Positions 1 through 6,761 of a stretch of DNA of 14,670 bases are shown here, one piece after another. The notes beneath the pieces are model-generated. The model was given only the letters and a program-made list of their open reading frames with translations, searched no databases and was not told where the DNA came from. The stretch's first letter is position 1. Every line of letters begins with the position of its first letter. Location of the stretch: positions 1 to 14,670 of the forward strand of contig CAYZZT010000016.1 of the NCBI GenBank assembly GCA_964483025.1, in the 5' to 3' direction. The translations under genes were made by a program, and so were the position numbers. Origin of the DNA: CAIZIN01 sp964483025. GTDB lineage: Bacteria; Patescibacteriota; Minisyncoccia; Phycocordibacterales; CAIZIN01.

Positions 1-22
1 CCGGAATCCAGTCTGAAAATTT

Positions 23-90
23 GGACTTGGATCCCCGGAGTACCGAGGACGACAAAAAATATAGTCATTTCATTTCTTATTTTTTAGTCA
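23..90 (-). repeat. REP-like bipartite repeat, copy 1
   Basis: Read on the minus strand, this stretch is a version of the two copies at 7323-7390 and 7411-7498. It has an AT-rich inverted repeat (GAC(T)AAAAAATA against TATTTTTTGTC) followed by a GC-rich hairpin CCTCGG-TACT-CCGGGG and GGATCCA. Bases 28-53 are an exact 26-nt reverse complement of 7362-7387. Bases 1-22, with CCGGAATCCAG, resemble the end of a further copy cut by the window edge. It has no coding potential. Confidence 0.8.
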
Positions 91-121
91 ATTTTTCTTT
101 TTTATCTTTTAATTTAACACC

Positions 122-379
122 TTGGAGCATATTTCATTTTTTTTAAAAAAGTTTGAAAATTTAGGAGCAAGAGAATTTCTTGTTAAGGAAGTTGTTGCCG
201 GTGTTATTGAAAAAACTTGTGGAATTAAAATTCCAACTAAAAACATTTTATATGACAGAGGAACCCTCACTATTAAAGGCTCTAGGAGCCTCAAGAGCGA
301 GTTGTTTTTAAAGAAAGCTGAGATTATTGAAGAAATAGAAAAGTCACTCACCAGAACGAAAGTGGGGCGAATCATTTAG
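122..379 (+). CDS. Small DciA/DUF721-like protein
   Basis: An 85-residue protein starting at a TTG codon; no ATG lies in frame near the 5' end. The C-terminal half reads as a short strand-turn-strand followed by a charged helix (ILYDRGTLTIKG, then SLKSELFLKKAEIIEEI). This matches my recollection of the KH-like core of DUF721/DciA-family proteins, which assist loading of the replicative helicase. The protein is much shorter than typical DciA (about 150 aa) and lacks the usual extended region. Short DUF721-like proteins are frequent in Patescibacteria. It converges on the PBP gene and shares a bidirectional terminator with it. The family call rests on pattern only; the ORF itself is convincing (lysine-rich, helical, clean terminator after it). 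Confidence 0.65.
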   Translation: MEHISFFLKKFENLGAREFLVKEVVAGVIEKTCGIKIPTKNILYDRGTLTIKGSRSLKSELFLKKAEIIEEIEKSLTRTKVGRII

Positions 380-383
380 GGTG

Positions 384-492
384 GAATTAAGAAGTAAGAA
401 TTAGGAATTAGGAATAAATACAATTATAAAACACCAAACCTAAAGGTTTGGTGTTTTATTCATAATTCTTAATTCATAATTCCTAATTCTCC
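384..492. repeat. Short tandem motifs flanking a terminator as inverted arms
   Basis: Left of the 428-457 hairpin is GAATTAGGAATTAGGAAT (a direct repeat of about 8 nt). Right of it is a run of TTCTTAATTC/ATAATTCCTAATTC motifs that are the reverse complement of the left arm. Together they extend the terminator into a larger imperfect palindrome. The same words recur at 13061-13078. Confidence 0.6.
428..457. terminator. Bidirectional intrinsic terminator between convergent genes
   Basis: A perfect 13-bp stem (AAAACACCAAACC with GGTTTGGTGTTTT) has a 4-nt TAAA loop. A-tract and T-tract flanks make it work on both strands. It sits between the DUF721-like gene (+) and the PBP gene (-). Confidence 0.9.
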
Positions 493-494
493 TA

Positions 495-3029
495 TCAATT
501 TACTGAGAATTGATAGGACGCTGTTGCTGAGTTTTGCACGGAGTCGTAAATTACTACCTTTAGCTCATTGGAGTCAGAAATAGAATCAACGTTTTGTGGG
601 GTGAAACTGAATTTATTATTTGTTAAGGAGCCCACTAAAACATTGTTTATAAACACATTACTTTTTGTAATTGGAAATATTGCCATAATATTTGCTGTTA
701 TTTCAATTTTTTCATTTGAAGAAAAATTATTTTCACTTGGTGTGACTATTGTTATTTTTGGAATAGAGTTTGGTGTATGAACATCGTCGTAACTAGTGGG
801 GGGGTTATATGGGGATATGTGGGATTGGCCGTTTTGAAGCGCCCAAAGCCCAACACCATATTCCCATCTTGCAAACTGCGGGTCACTATTTGGGTTTGAT
901 GGTCGCTGTAAAAAATTATCTTTTGATATCCAATATAAAATACTATGAATATCATTATTAACAATTTCTTGTTTTAAATCTTCTGGTGTAAATTCTGTTG
1001 CTAATTTTTTTGAAATTTTATCGATGATATAACTTTGGCCACCCTGCCACTTTCCACGAAGAACAGGAGCTCCAACATAAGAGTTGTTGTTTTCTGGTTC
1101 CTCAAAACTTTCGTTTGGAGTTGTGTTTATAACCTCTTTCATAAAAGCGTTCCACATTGGGGAAATAATAAGACCCGCAACCTTTTTTTCCATTGGTGTA
1201 TTATCGTTGTTTCCTGCCCAAGCCCCCACAGCTGTGTTTGGTGTATATCCTATTGTCCAAACATCCCTGTAGTTGTTTGTTGTTCCTGTTTTCACAGCCA
1301 CGTCATGGCCAGGAAAATACAAAACCGAGTTTGCTCCATAAGATGGAATTCTTGCATTGTTATCATTTAAAATATCTGAAATTAAAAGAGCTGTTTGTTT
1401 CGGTAAAACCTCTTTTGATTTTTGTTCAAATTTTTCTAAAACTTTTCCTGTACTGTCTTTTATTTCAAGTATTGGTGTGTTTGGGTTATAGACCCCTTTG
1501 TTTGCAAATGTCGCATAGGCCGTTGTCATTTCAAGAGGTGTCACTTCACCTCCTCCAAGTACCAAAGTTAGTCCGTAACGATTTGGATCCGTGAGGGTTG
1601 TAATACCCATAGATTGTGCTGTTTTAATTGTGTCTTTAATACCAGATAAATATAATACTTTAAGGGCTGGAATGTTTATTGACTCAGCTAGAGCACTACG
1701 TAATGTCATTGGTCCTCTAAATTTATCATCGAAGTTGCTTGGTGCGTAACAGTCAGCGTTGTCCGAGAAGTCGTTCGGTGCACAGTTGGTAGAAAATTGT
1801 GTCTTTAAGTCAAAAATAACAGTCTCAGGCCGGAGTCCTTTATTAAAAGCTGTCGCATAGGCAAAGGGTTTAAAGGTTGATCCTGGTTGTCTTTTAGCTG
1901 TTGCAATATTGTATTTACCATCAATTTTTTCATCGAAATAATCTCGAGATCCAATCATTGTAAGTATTTGACCAGTCTTTGCGTCCACTGCCACAAGCCC
2001 CGCATTTGATGCTTTGAATTTCGTTTCATTTTCAAGTGCAAATTTTTTCACAATTTCTTCACCTTTTGCTTGTAAGTTGTAGTCTAATGTTGTTGTCACA
2101 ACATAACCCCCGACGTCAAAAGCCCCCTCTCCATACTTATCATCTAGATACATTTTTACAAAATCAACAAAATGAGGTGCTTTAATTGAATTATTTTCAC
2201 GTGGAATAAAGTTAACTTGCTCATTTTTTGCTTTTTCATAATCTTCTTTATTTATAGAGCCTGTATCAAGCATTCTTTTCAGAACCAGATTTTTTCTATC
2301 ATCTAATTGCGTTTTGTTTTTGCCATAAGGTGAATAATAGCTTGGGGCCTTAGGAAGCGCGGCTAAATATGCCGATTCAGCCAAACCGACATCTTTTGCG
2401 CTTTTACCATAAAAAGTTTGGCTTGCTTCCTCAACCCCATACATACTTCCTCCCCAAGGGCTTTCGTTTAGATATAGAGCCAATATTTCATCTTTTGAAT
2501 ATTTTTGTTCGAGTTTTAGTGCTAAAATAACCTCTTTTAATTTTCTTGTTGGTGTTTTGTCGCCTGTAAGTAATGTATTTTTTACAACCTGTTGGGTAAT
2601 TGTGGAACCACCCTGGCTAATCCCTAAAGAAAACATATTCGCAATAAATGCGCGTAAAATAGCCAAAGGGCGAACGCCTTTATGTGTGTAAAATTCAGTA
2701 TCCTCAATAGCGATTAATGCTTTTGAAACAAATGGGGAGATTTCAGAAAGAGGAACAATTGTTCTTTTTACATCTTTGTTTACATCATATAAAACAATTT
2801 TCCCTGTGCGGTCGTAGATTTTTGTTGACTGTAAGACTTTTCTCTCAGAAATTGATTGTAGAGTAGGAATGTTTAGTGTTGCTGCCCAAATAATACCAAT
2901 ACCCAAACAAAAGACACCGAGGGCCAAAAAAAATAAAATAGTATTTTTAAGGGTTTTAAATGGTGTTTTTTTCATATATTTTTCATTAAATGAAGTCTCA
3001 TTCTCAGACTTGTGAAATTTATTTTTCAT
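495..3029 (-). CDS. Class A penicillin-binding protein (PBP1A family)
   Basis: An 844-residue bifunctional peptidoglycan synthase that polymerises lipid II and cross-links stem peptides at the outer face of the membrane. A short cytoplasmic tail is followed by one membrane segment (about residues 30-52). The GT51 glycosyltransferase domain has EDTEFYTHKG (catalytic Glu near residue 109), QGGSTITQQ and NESPWGGSMYG. The transpeptidase domain has STFK (Ser about 384), SIN (about 450) and KTGT (about 580), so all three active-site motifs are intact. The last 90 or so residues, after an NPNSDPQ-type linker, look like an Ig-like beta domain. The open frame extends 38 codons upstream, but that stretch overlaps tyrS and lacks sense; I take ATG at 3029. 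A second Met 18 codons in, right before the membrane segment, is an alternative. A weak -10 (TAATAT) lies 7 nt before the start. Confidence 0.95.
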   Translation of the reverse strand: MKNKFHKSENETSFNEKYMKKTPFKTLKNTILFFLALGVFCLGIGIIWAATLNIPTLQSISERKVLQSTKIYDRTGKIVLYDVNKDVKRTIVPLSEISPFVSKALIAIEDTEFYTHKGVRPLAILRAFIANMFSLGISQGGSTITQQVVKNTLLTGDKTPTRKLKEVILALKLEQKYSKDEILALYLNESPWGGSMYGVEEASQTFYGKSAKDVGLAESAYLAALPKAPSYYSPYGKNKTQLDDRKNLVLKRMLDTGSINKEDYEKAKNEQVNFIPRENNSIKAPHFVDFVKMYLDDKYGEGAFDVGGYVVTTTLDYNLQAKGEEIVKKFALENETKFKASNAGLVAVDAKTGQILTMIGSRDYFDEKIDGKYNIATAKRQPGSTFKPFAYATAFNKGLRPETVIFDLKTQFSTNCAPNDFSDNADCYAPSNFDDKFRGPMTLRSALAESINIPALKVLYLSGIKDTIKTAQSMGITTLTDPNRYGLTLVLGGGEVTPLEMTTAYATFANKGVYNPNTPILEIKDSTGKVLEKFEQKSKEVLPKQTALLISDILNDNNARIPSYGANSVLYFPGHDVAVKTGTTNNYRDVWTIGYTPNTAVGAWAGNNDNTPMEKKVAGLIISPMWNAFMKEVINTTPNESFEEPENNNSYVGAPVLRGKWQGGQSYIIDKISKKLATEFTPEDLKQEIVNNDIHSILYWISKDNFLQRPSNPNSDPQFARWEYGVGLWALQNGQSHISPYNPPTSYDDVHTPNSIPKITIVTPSENNFSSNEKIEITANIMAIFPITKSNVFINNVLVGSLTNNKFSFTPQNVDSISDSNELKVVIYDSVQNSATASYQFSVN

Positions 3030-3049
3030 TGCATATATATTAACACAAA

Positions 3050-3078
3050 AAGACAAAAATCGCTTTATATGGTACAGT
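3050..3078 (+). promoter_or_regulatory. Putative tyrS promoter, leaderless geometry
   Basis: AAGACA (3050-3055), a 17-nt spacer and TACAGT (3073-3078) are followed by only 6 nt before the ATG. Each box matches the sigma70 consensus at 4 of 6 positions. Transcription would begin at or beside the start codon. Confidence 0.5.
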
Positions 3079-3084
3079 TTTAAT

Positions 3085-4314
3085 ATGAAATTTACATTTT
3101 CTAAAAAACAAGAAATTAATACAGATGAGACCAAAATAGACACCTTTTTAAATCGGGGTGTTGAAAATGTTTATCCTAACAAAGAGGATGTAAAGAAAAA
3201 ACTTTTTTCTGGGAAAAAACTTAAAATATATTTAGGTATTGACCCCACTGGGCCAACTCTCCATATCGGGCACGCTATACCTTTAAAAAAATTAAAATTG
3301 TTACAAGATTTAGGCCATGAAATAATTTTATTAATTGGAGATTTTACAGCAATGATCGGAGACCCATCAGATAAAATGGCTGTTAGAAAACAATTAACAA
3401 GAAAACAGGTTTTAGAAAATTGTAAAAATTATAAAAAACAAGCAAGTAAAATAATTTCTTTTTCAGGAAGTAATCCCGCAAAGTTTGTTTTTAATTCAAA
3501 ATGGCTGGCTAAAATGAATTTTTCTGACGTGTTAAGTCTTGCTTCGAGAGTGACTGTGGATCAAATGTTGAAAAGGGATATGTTTGAAAAAAGAATGGAA
3601 GAGAATAAACCAATTTTTATACATGAGTTTATGTATCCATTAATGCAGGGTTATGACAGTATTGTTATGGATGTGGACGGGGAGATAGGGGGGAATGACC
3701 AAACTTTTAATATGCTTATGGGCAGAGAACTTTCTCGTGAGGTAAAAAATAAAGACAAGTTTGTAATTACAACAAAACTTCTTTCAGACTCAAATGGGAA
3801 TAAAATGGGCAAAACGGAAGGGAATATGATTACTTTAGAAGATTCTCCAAGCAATATGTTTGGAAAAGTAATGAGCTGGACAGATGGAATGATAATTCCT
3901 GGGTTTGAACTTTGTACGGATATTTCTTTAGAGGAGATTGAAAAAAATAAAAATAATTTAGAAAGTGGAGTTAACCCAAGAGACATTAAAATAAAATTAG
4001 CTAAAGAGGTGGTGGAAACTTTTTGTGGAGAAAGTTTAGGTGAAAAAGCTGAAGAGGATTTTATAAATACATTTAGTAAGGGAGGAATTCCAGAAAATGT
4101 TTTGGAAATAAAAGTTTTAAAAGATGAAAAAATGGCGGATGTGCTTTTGAAAACCGGGACTGTAGAATCTAAAGGAGAATGGAGGAGGCTTGTCCTCCAA
4201 GGTGGTGTATCAAACGCAGAAACAGATGAAAAAATAACTTCCCCAGATGAAACCGTGAGAAACATTACACTAAAAGTTGGGAAAAAAAGATTTGTTAAAA
4301 TTACAGTTGAGTAA
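3085..4314 (+). CDS. tyrS: Tyrosyl-tRNA synthetase
   Basis: A 409-residue class Ic synthetase that activates tyrosine and charges tRNA-Tyr in the cytoplasm. Visible are the HIGH motif (60-63) in PTGPTLHIGHAIP, the GDFTAMIGDPS segment, the tyrosine-pocket signature YPLMQGYDS (184-192), GGNDQTFNMLMGREL, and a KMSKS-loop variant KMGKT (240-244). The last 60 residues (KMADVLLKTG...GKKRFVKI) form an S4-like RNA-binding domain. The pattern fits the TyrRS subgroup of about 400 aa rather than the E. coli TyrS type. The ATG at 3085 keeps all domains and sits 6 nt after a plausible -10. A terminator follows 33 nt after the stop. The gene is divergent from the PBP gene with only 55 bp between starts. 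Confidence 0.96.
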   Translation: MKFTFSKKQEINTDETKIDTFLNRGVENVYPNKEDVKKKLFSGKKLKIYLGIDPTGPTLHIGHAIPLKKLKLLQDLGHEIILLIGDFTAMIGDPSDKMAVRKQLTRKQVLENCKNYKKQASKIISFSGSNPAKFVFNSKWLAKMNFSDVLSLASRVTVDQMLKRDMFEKRMEENKPIFIHEFMYPLMQGYDSIVMDVDGEIGGNDQTFNMLMGRELSREVKNKDKFVITTKLLSDSNGNKMGKTEGNMITLEDSPSNMFGKVMSWTDGMIIPGFELCTDISLEEIEKNKNNLESGVNPRDIKIKLAKEVVETFCGESLGEKAEEDFINTFSKGGIPENVLEIKVLKDEKMADVLLKTGTVESKGEWRRLVLQGGVSNAETDEKITSPDETVRNITLKVGKKRFVKITVE

Positions 4315-4346
4315 AGAGGTAAGAGTTATGAGTTATGAAAAAACAC

Positions 4347-4375
4347 AAAAGACTTTTCCGAAGGAAAAGTCTTTT
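4347..4375 (+). terminator. tyrS intrinsic terminator
   Basis: A perfect 13-bp stem (AAAAGACTTTTCC with GGAAAAGTCTTTT) has a GAA loop and A/T flanks. It is preceded by the tandem motif GAGTTATGAGTTATGA (4322-4337), like other terminators in this window. Confidence 0.88.
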
Positions 4376-4408
4376 GTATTTCGCATTCCAAACCAGAGCG
4401 AAATTATA

Positions 4409-4513
4409 TTTTTTCCGAGCATTTGCAGCTGAAAAGCATGGTCTTTTTGTACTCAAAAAGTTTTCAGCGAAACCGAAGCGAGGAGCCGCAGGGCGACGGA
4501 GCGGTCGGAAAAA
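4409..4513. other. Nested stem-loop element of unknown function
   Basis: A GC-rich, non-coding segment with three nested helices: TTTTTCCGA (4410-4418) with TCGGAAAAA (4505-4513); GCTGAAAA (4428-4435) with TTTTCAGC (4461-4468); and a 7-bp hairpin CTTTTTG-TACT-CAAAAAG (4443-4460). The last two are separated by a 7-nt one-sided bulge (4436-4442). Between the second and outer helices is a purine-rich GC block (4473-4503) that contrasts with the AT-rich surroundings. It follows the tyrS terminator and precedes the convergent acidic-protein gene. It could be a second terminator, a small RNA or a mobile repeat. Direction is not determined. Confidence 0.55.
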
Positions 4514-4531
4514 TTATTATTGAGCGACTTC

Positions 4532-4777
4532 TTACTCTTCATAATCATTAAACTCTGAAAACCCATCATCAATTCCGTCATCATCATCTGCTTCTACATC
4601 TTCAACTTCGAGTGGGTCTTCTAGAATTGGACCCACAATATCAGCCCCAATTCCGAGACCATCATCCACAACCAAAATAGCAGGATCAATATCTTCGTGA
4701 TCTGCTTCAAAATCAAGAGAAGTGAAAGTATTTTCTCCTAATTCATCTTCATCTTTTACATTGTCTTCGTCACTCAT
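4532..4777 (-). CDS. Small highly acidic protein, unknown function
   Basis: An 81-residue protein starting MSDEDNVKDEDELGEN and ending in an Asp/Glu-rich tail (VEDVEADDDDGIDDGF...NDYEE). It is almost devoid of Lys/Arg, with a short hydrophobic stretch AILVVDDGLGIGADIVGPIL in the middle. The open frame extends 34 codons further upstream, but those codons encode an implausible hydrophobic stretch over promoter-like AT-rich DNA, so I choose the ATG at 4777. A promoter (TTACAA-17-TATAAC) ends 12 nt before it. I do not recognise a family; acidic low-complexity proteins of this size are common in Patescibacteria. Composition, start context and conserved-looking hydrophobic core argue for a real gene. 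Confidence 0.6.
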   Translation of the reverse strand: MSDEDNVKDEDELGENTFTSLDFEADHEDIDPAILVVDDGLGIGADIVGPILEDPLEVEDVEADDDDGIDDGFSEFNDYEE

Positions 4778-4789
4778 TGTTATAAAAAA

Positions 4790-4818
4790 GTTATATTTGT
4801 AATTTTCTATATTTGTAA
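4790..4818 (-). promoter_or_regulatory. Promoter of the acidic-protein gene, with direct repeats
   Basis: On the minus strand, TTACAA, a 17-nt spacer and TATAAC lie 12 nt before the start codon. The region holds an 11-bp direct repeat (TTACAAATATA on the minus strand; 4792-4802 and 4808-4818) with a 16-bp period that covers both promoter boxes. It could be an operator or a duplicated promoter. Confidence 0.5.
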
Positions 4819-4857
4819 CAAATACAAAAAAAATTGCAAGGGGGGAGATATCCACAA

Positions 4858-4890
4858 GACAACATATAACATAAAACACATAACATGTAA
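4858..4890. repeat. Degenerate short tandem repeat
   Basis: Repeated ACATAACAT-type words (ACATATAACATAAAACACAT, then AACATGTAACA) lie immediately downstream of the minus-strand terminator at 4892-4926. The arrangement matches the terminator-flanking tandem motifs elsewhere in the window. Confidence 0.5.
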
Positions 4891-4891
4891 C

Positions 4892-4926
4892 AAAAAAAAG
4901 ACCAAGCGAATACGTTTGCTTGGTCT
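4892..4926 (-). terminator. Intrinsic terminator after the split orphan gene
   Basis: On the minus strand, AGACCAAGCAAA pairs with TTCGCTTGGTCT (12 bp, one G-T pair) around a CGTA loop, followed by a run of T residues. It lies 16 nt past the stop at 4943. Its position after the downstream frame supports that frame being translated or formerly translated. Confidence 0.88.
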
Positions 4927-4942
4927 AAATAAATCGGCTTGT

Positions 4943-5134
4943 TTAAGGCTTTTCAAACTTTTCGTGCACAACGAATGGTTGGGGCGAAAGAACGATAACA
5001 AACTGGTGTGAGTCTTTTGTTGGTGGAAGTTCTGGTGTTTCAGGGTTTACCTTTATCAGATAAAGCGGAATTTTCCACCGAACATATTTATCAACAGCAA
5101 ATTTGTTAGTTTTTTTTAACAAGCTTGATAACAA
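4943..5134 (-). CDS. C-terminal part of orphan protein, +1 frame after an A8 run
   Basis: The frame reads ...KKTNKFAVDKYVRWKIPLYL and ends ...FVVHEKFEKP. It is protein-like, proline-rich and followed at once by a good terminator. A separate 63-aa protein starting at ATG 5134 is possible, but the first eight residues only overlap the upstream gene. The better reading is that residues from TNKFAVDKY onward (bases up to about 5109) continue the upstream 119-aa protein. Removing one A from the eight-A run (T8 at 5110-5117 on the plus strand) gives a single 173-aa product. No family recognised. Confidence 0.5.
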   Translation of the reverse strand: MLSSLLKKTNKFAVDKYVRWKIPLYLIKVNPETPELPPTKDSHQFVIVLSPQPFVVHEKFEKP

Positions 5135-5465
5135 AACACTCGATCATCTCATCGGTCACTGACATCGTTTGCTCTTCCTGAGACGAAATGATTTTTTGGA
5201 TTTCTATTTCTTCTTCTTTGGTGATAGCCAAATAGATAAAACCATCCTTCGCGCATGTCCGTTGATTTTGGAAACAACTCAGAATCCTCTCTTCAAGTGG
5301 AAATCCAGCATTATTCTCTTTGGGGGCTGTGATCGTGTGGTATGCCATAACTGGTTTACTCCACTTGTAAAATTGATATCCACCGCCTGGTAGGGCAAGA
5401 AATGGGTAGTTGGGAAACATCGGATTGCCTGTAGGGTTGTCTTCTTCGTAGGTTAGGTATTCCAT
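5106..5465 (-). CDS. Orphan protein, N-terminal part, ends at a homopolymer
   Basis: A 119-residue frame from ATG 5465: Pro/Gly/aromatic-rich N-terminus (NPTGNPMFPNYPFLALPGGG), then KWSKPVMAYHT, an acidic helix (TKEEEIEIQKIISSQEEQ) and a beta-like end (IECFVIKLVKKN). There is no signal peptide or membrane segment. The stop TAA falls directly after an A8 run, and the next frame continues in a natural protein sequence for 55 more residues, so the intact protein is probably 173 aa. Upstream at 5501-5516 is a perfect palindrome, and a TTGACA lies at 5560-5565. I do not recognise the family. Confidence 0.65.
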   Translation of the reverse strand: MEYLTYEEDNPTGNPMFPNYPFLALPGGGYQFYKWSKPVMAYHTITAPKENNAGFPLEERILSCFQNQRTCAKDGFIYLAITKEEEIEIQKIISSQEEQTMSVTDEMIECFVIKLVKKN

Positions 5466-5500
5466 AATATCTTCAGATCGATTGTTTATTCTGTTTTTGT

Positions 5501-5516
5501 TTACACAAAAGTGTAA
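5501..5516. promoter_or_regulatory. Operator-like palindrome upstream of the orphan gene
   Basis: TTACAC-AAAA-GTGTAA is a 16-bp dyad with perfect 6-bp arms, about 35 bp upstream of the start codon at 5465. It lies downstream of a minus-strand TTGACA (5560-5565), whose -10 partner is weak. The size and position fit a dimeric repressor site; no regulator is identified. Confidence 0.4.
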
Positions 5517-5580
5517 GTTTCGATTGGTTCTATCAAAACCCTACTCTTTTTTGTATAAATGTCAATTTCAAAAAATAATA

Positions 5581-6075
5581 TTAAACCTTGAATTTATTGT
5601 CTTTATTATAGGCAAAAAAAGTTAGACCGACGGCGATAGCATCATACTCATCATCGTGTTTTATTTCTTTATCTAAATTTATCAAAAGTGGAATCATTTT
5701 TATAATTGCTTTTTTATCACAGTGTCCATCTCCAGCCACCGCACTTTTAATTTGTGGAGGCGAAAATTCGTGTATTGAAAGATTGTGGCGAGCACCTTCA
5801 TAAAGTATTACTCCTCGTGTTTCAGAAACAAGCATCACTGTTTTGTGATTTGTTGTTAAAAAAAGAGTTTCAATAGCTAGGGCTTCAGGTTTGTATTTTT
5901 TAATTATTTTAGAAATTTCTTGCCCTAAAAACAAAAGTCTTTCTGCGTGTGTGTTTGTTGTTTTTGTTTTGAAGCATTCAGAAAAAAGCAGAGTTTCTTT
6001 TCTGTCCCCCCTGTTTTTTTCAAGCACAGCAATACCAAGTCTTTCGTATCCGGGATCAATCGCAAGTATTCTCAT
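5581..6075 (-). CDS. ruvC: Crossover junction endodeoxyribonuclease RuvC
   Basis: A 164-residue RNase H-fold nuclease that resolves Holliday junctions together with RuvAB. The four acidic catalytic residues can be placed: Asp7 in ILAIDPG, Glu69 in LAIETLF, and Asp142 and Asp145 in HDDEYDAIAVG. The length is close to the usual 160-190. The segment SPPQIKSAVAGDGHCDKKAI matches the family's DNA-binding helix region (P..K..v.G.G.a.K). The start is ATG 6075, 6 nt after a putative -10, suggesting a leaderless message. ruvB is 1.6 kb upstream on the same strand; no ruvA lies in the window. Confidence 0.96.
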   Translation of the reverse strand: MRILAIDPGYERLGIAVLEKNRGDRKETLLFSECFKTKTTNTHAERLLFLGQEISKIIKKYKPEALAIETLFLTTNHKTVMLVSETRGVILYEGARHNLSIHEFSPPQIKSAVAGDGHCDKKAIIKMIPLLINLDKEIKHDDEYDAIAVGLTFFAYNKDNKFKV

Positions 6076-6081
6076 TGCTCT

Positions 6082-6110
6082 AGTGTAGAATTAAAAATGT
6101 AAAATGTAAA
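6082..6110 (-). promoter_or_regulatory. ruvC promoter built on a tandem repeat
   Basis: On the minus strand, TTTACA (complement of 6105-6110), a 17-nt spacer and TACACT (complement of 6082-6087) are followed by 6 nt and then ATG. The -35 box is part of the tandem TTTTACATTTTACATTTTT. This geometry predicts a leaderless ruvC transcript. Confidence 0.55.
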
Positions 6111-6130
6111 ACCTAAGCACGAATTTCATT

Positions 6131-6165
6131 AAAAGAAAAAACCCATCTCATTACTGAGATAGGTT
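6131..6165 (-). terminator. Terminator overlapping the end of the HAD gene
   Basis: On the minus strand, AACCTATCTCA pairs with TGAGATGGGTT (11 bp, one G-T) around GTAA, then TTTTTCTTTT. The stop codon TAA of the HAD gene is in the loop and its last codons form the left arm. Confidence 0.87.
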
Positions 6166-6639
6166 GTTGATATAAACAAGAACTTCATGCCAATTTCGGG
6201 CCTCAAGTACTCCGGTTGTGAGGGTGTAAGCTTCACGGTCGTCGTGTCCCCCCAAGAATAAAATTCTGTGAGGAATATCAGAAGAAGCCATTGAGTTATG
6301 AACTTGAACCCTGTCATCAATAATTACATCAACCCCCAATCTTTTCGCTATTGGACCTTTTTCCGCACGGTCGTAGCAAAAAACAAGGTCTTCATAGTCA
6401 ACCAAGTCTGGCCTGATCTGATGGTGGACTAAATATTCGGTGACTTTAGCTTCAGCCCCCGGATCAATCTTGCTGATAATGACCATTTTATGCCCAGCAC
6501 GCCCGATTGCTTCCATTATTTTAATTGCATAAGCGAAAGTTGGATACGTTAGACGGCCACTTTCCATACGCACAATCTTTCCCTTGGAACGATCCAGTAG
6601 GGTGTCACCAATATCAATTGCAATTACTAATTTTTTCAT
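6151..6639 (-). CDS. HAD-superfamily protein with Gly in place of the second motif I Asp
   Basis: A 162-residue Rossmann-like HAD fold. Motif I is IAIDIGDTLLD: the nucleophile Asp9 is kept, but the position of the second Asp of DxDxT is Gly11. Motif II Ser56 is in MVIISK, motif III Lys94 in AEKGPIAKRLG, and motif IV Asp108-Asp109 in VIIDDRVQVH. There is no room for a large cap. In known HAD enzymes the second Asp is the acid/base for phosphomonoesters, and its loss is seen in phosphonatases, dehalogenases and inactive members, so ordinary phosphatase activity is doubtful. The gene has the best ribosome site of the window and its own extended -10 promoter. The start ATG 6639 fits both. Confidence 0.85.
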   Translation of the reverse strand: MKKLVIAIDIGDTLLDRSKGKIVRMESGRLTYPTFAYAIKIMEAIGRAGHKMVIISKIDPGAEAKVTEYLVHHQIRPDLVDYEDLVFCYDRAEKGPIAKRLGVDVIIDDRVQVHNSMASSDIPHRILFLGGHDDREAYTLTTGVLEARNWHEVLVYINNLSQ

Positions 6640-6645
6640 ACGTTA

Positions 6646-6650
6646 CTCCT
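6646..6650 (-). promoter_or_regulatory. Strong Shine-Dalgarno site
   Basis: AGGAG (minus strand) lies 6 nt before ATG 6639. It is notable because most genes here lack such a site. Confidence 0.75.
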
Positions 6651-6658
6651 CTTTTTTC

Positions 6659-6687
6659 AAATTAGCATAGGCAACAAAAGGAGTCAA
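6659..6687 (-). promoter_or_regulatory. Promoter of the HAD gene
   Basis: On the minus strand: TTGACT (complement of 6682-6687), 17 nt, TAATTT (complement of 6659-6664), with an extended -10 TGC directly before it. This gives a leader of about 13-15 nt carrying the AGGAG site. Confidence 0.72.
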
Positions 6688-6718
6688 TTTTAAAAATTAA
6701 AACATTATTTAAAAATTA

Positions 6719-6743
6719 TCCCAGATAATGTAATAAACTGGGA
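6719..6743. other. Short dyad between yebC and the HAD gene
   Basis: TCCCAG (6719-6724) and CTGGGA (6738-6743) form an inverted repeat with a 13-nt spacer. It lies downstream of the yebC terminator and upstream of the HAD promoter. It may be a weak second terminator or an operator. Confidence 0.35.
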
Positions 6744-6761
6744 CATGAAAATTATAAAATT

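Noticed and set aside
1035..1594. Plus-strand frames of 111 and 133 codons inside the PBP gene
   Set aside because: Cys/Ser/Phe-rich shadows opposite the transpeptidase-coding part.
3651..4265. Long antisense frame in tyrS (204 codons)
   Set aside because: Ser/Pro/Phe-rich shadow of a lysine-rich gene; tyrS is certain from its motifs.
4335..4523. Plus-strand open frame of 62 codons after tyrS
   Set aside because: It consists of the tyrS terminator and the nested stem-loop element translated; the Lys/Arg/Phe-rich product is a by-product of structured DNA.
4807..5001. Minus-strand 64-codon frame over the terminator at 4892-4926
   Set aside because: It covers a terminator and a tandem repeat and has no start context.
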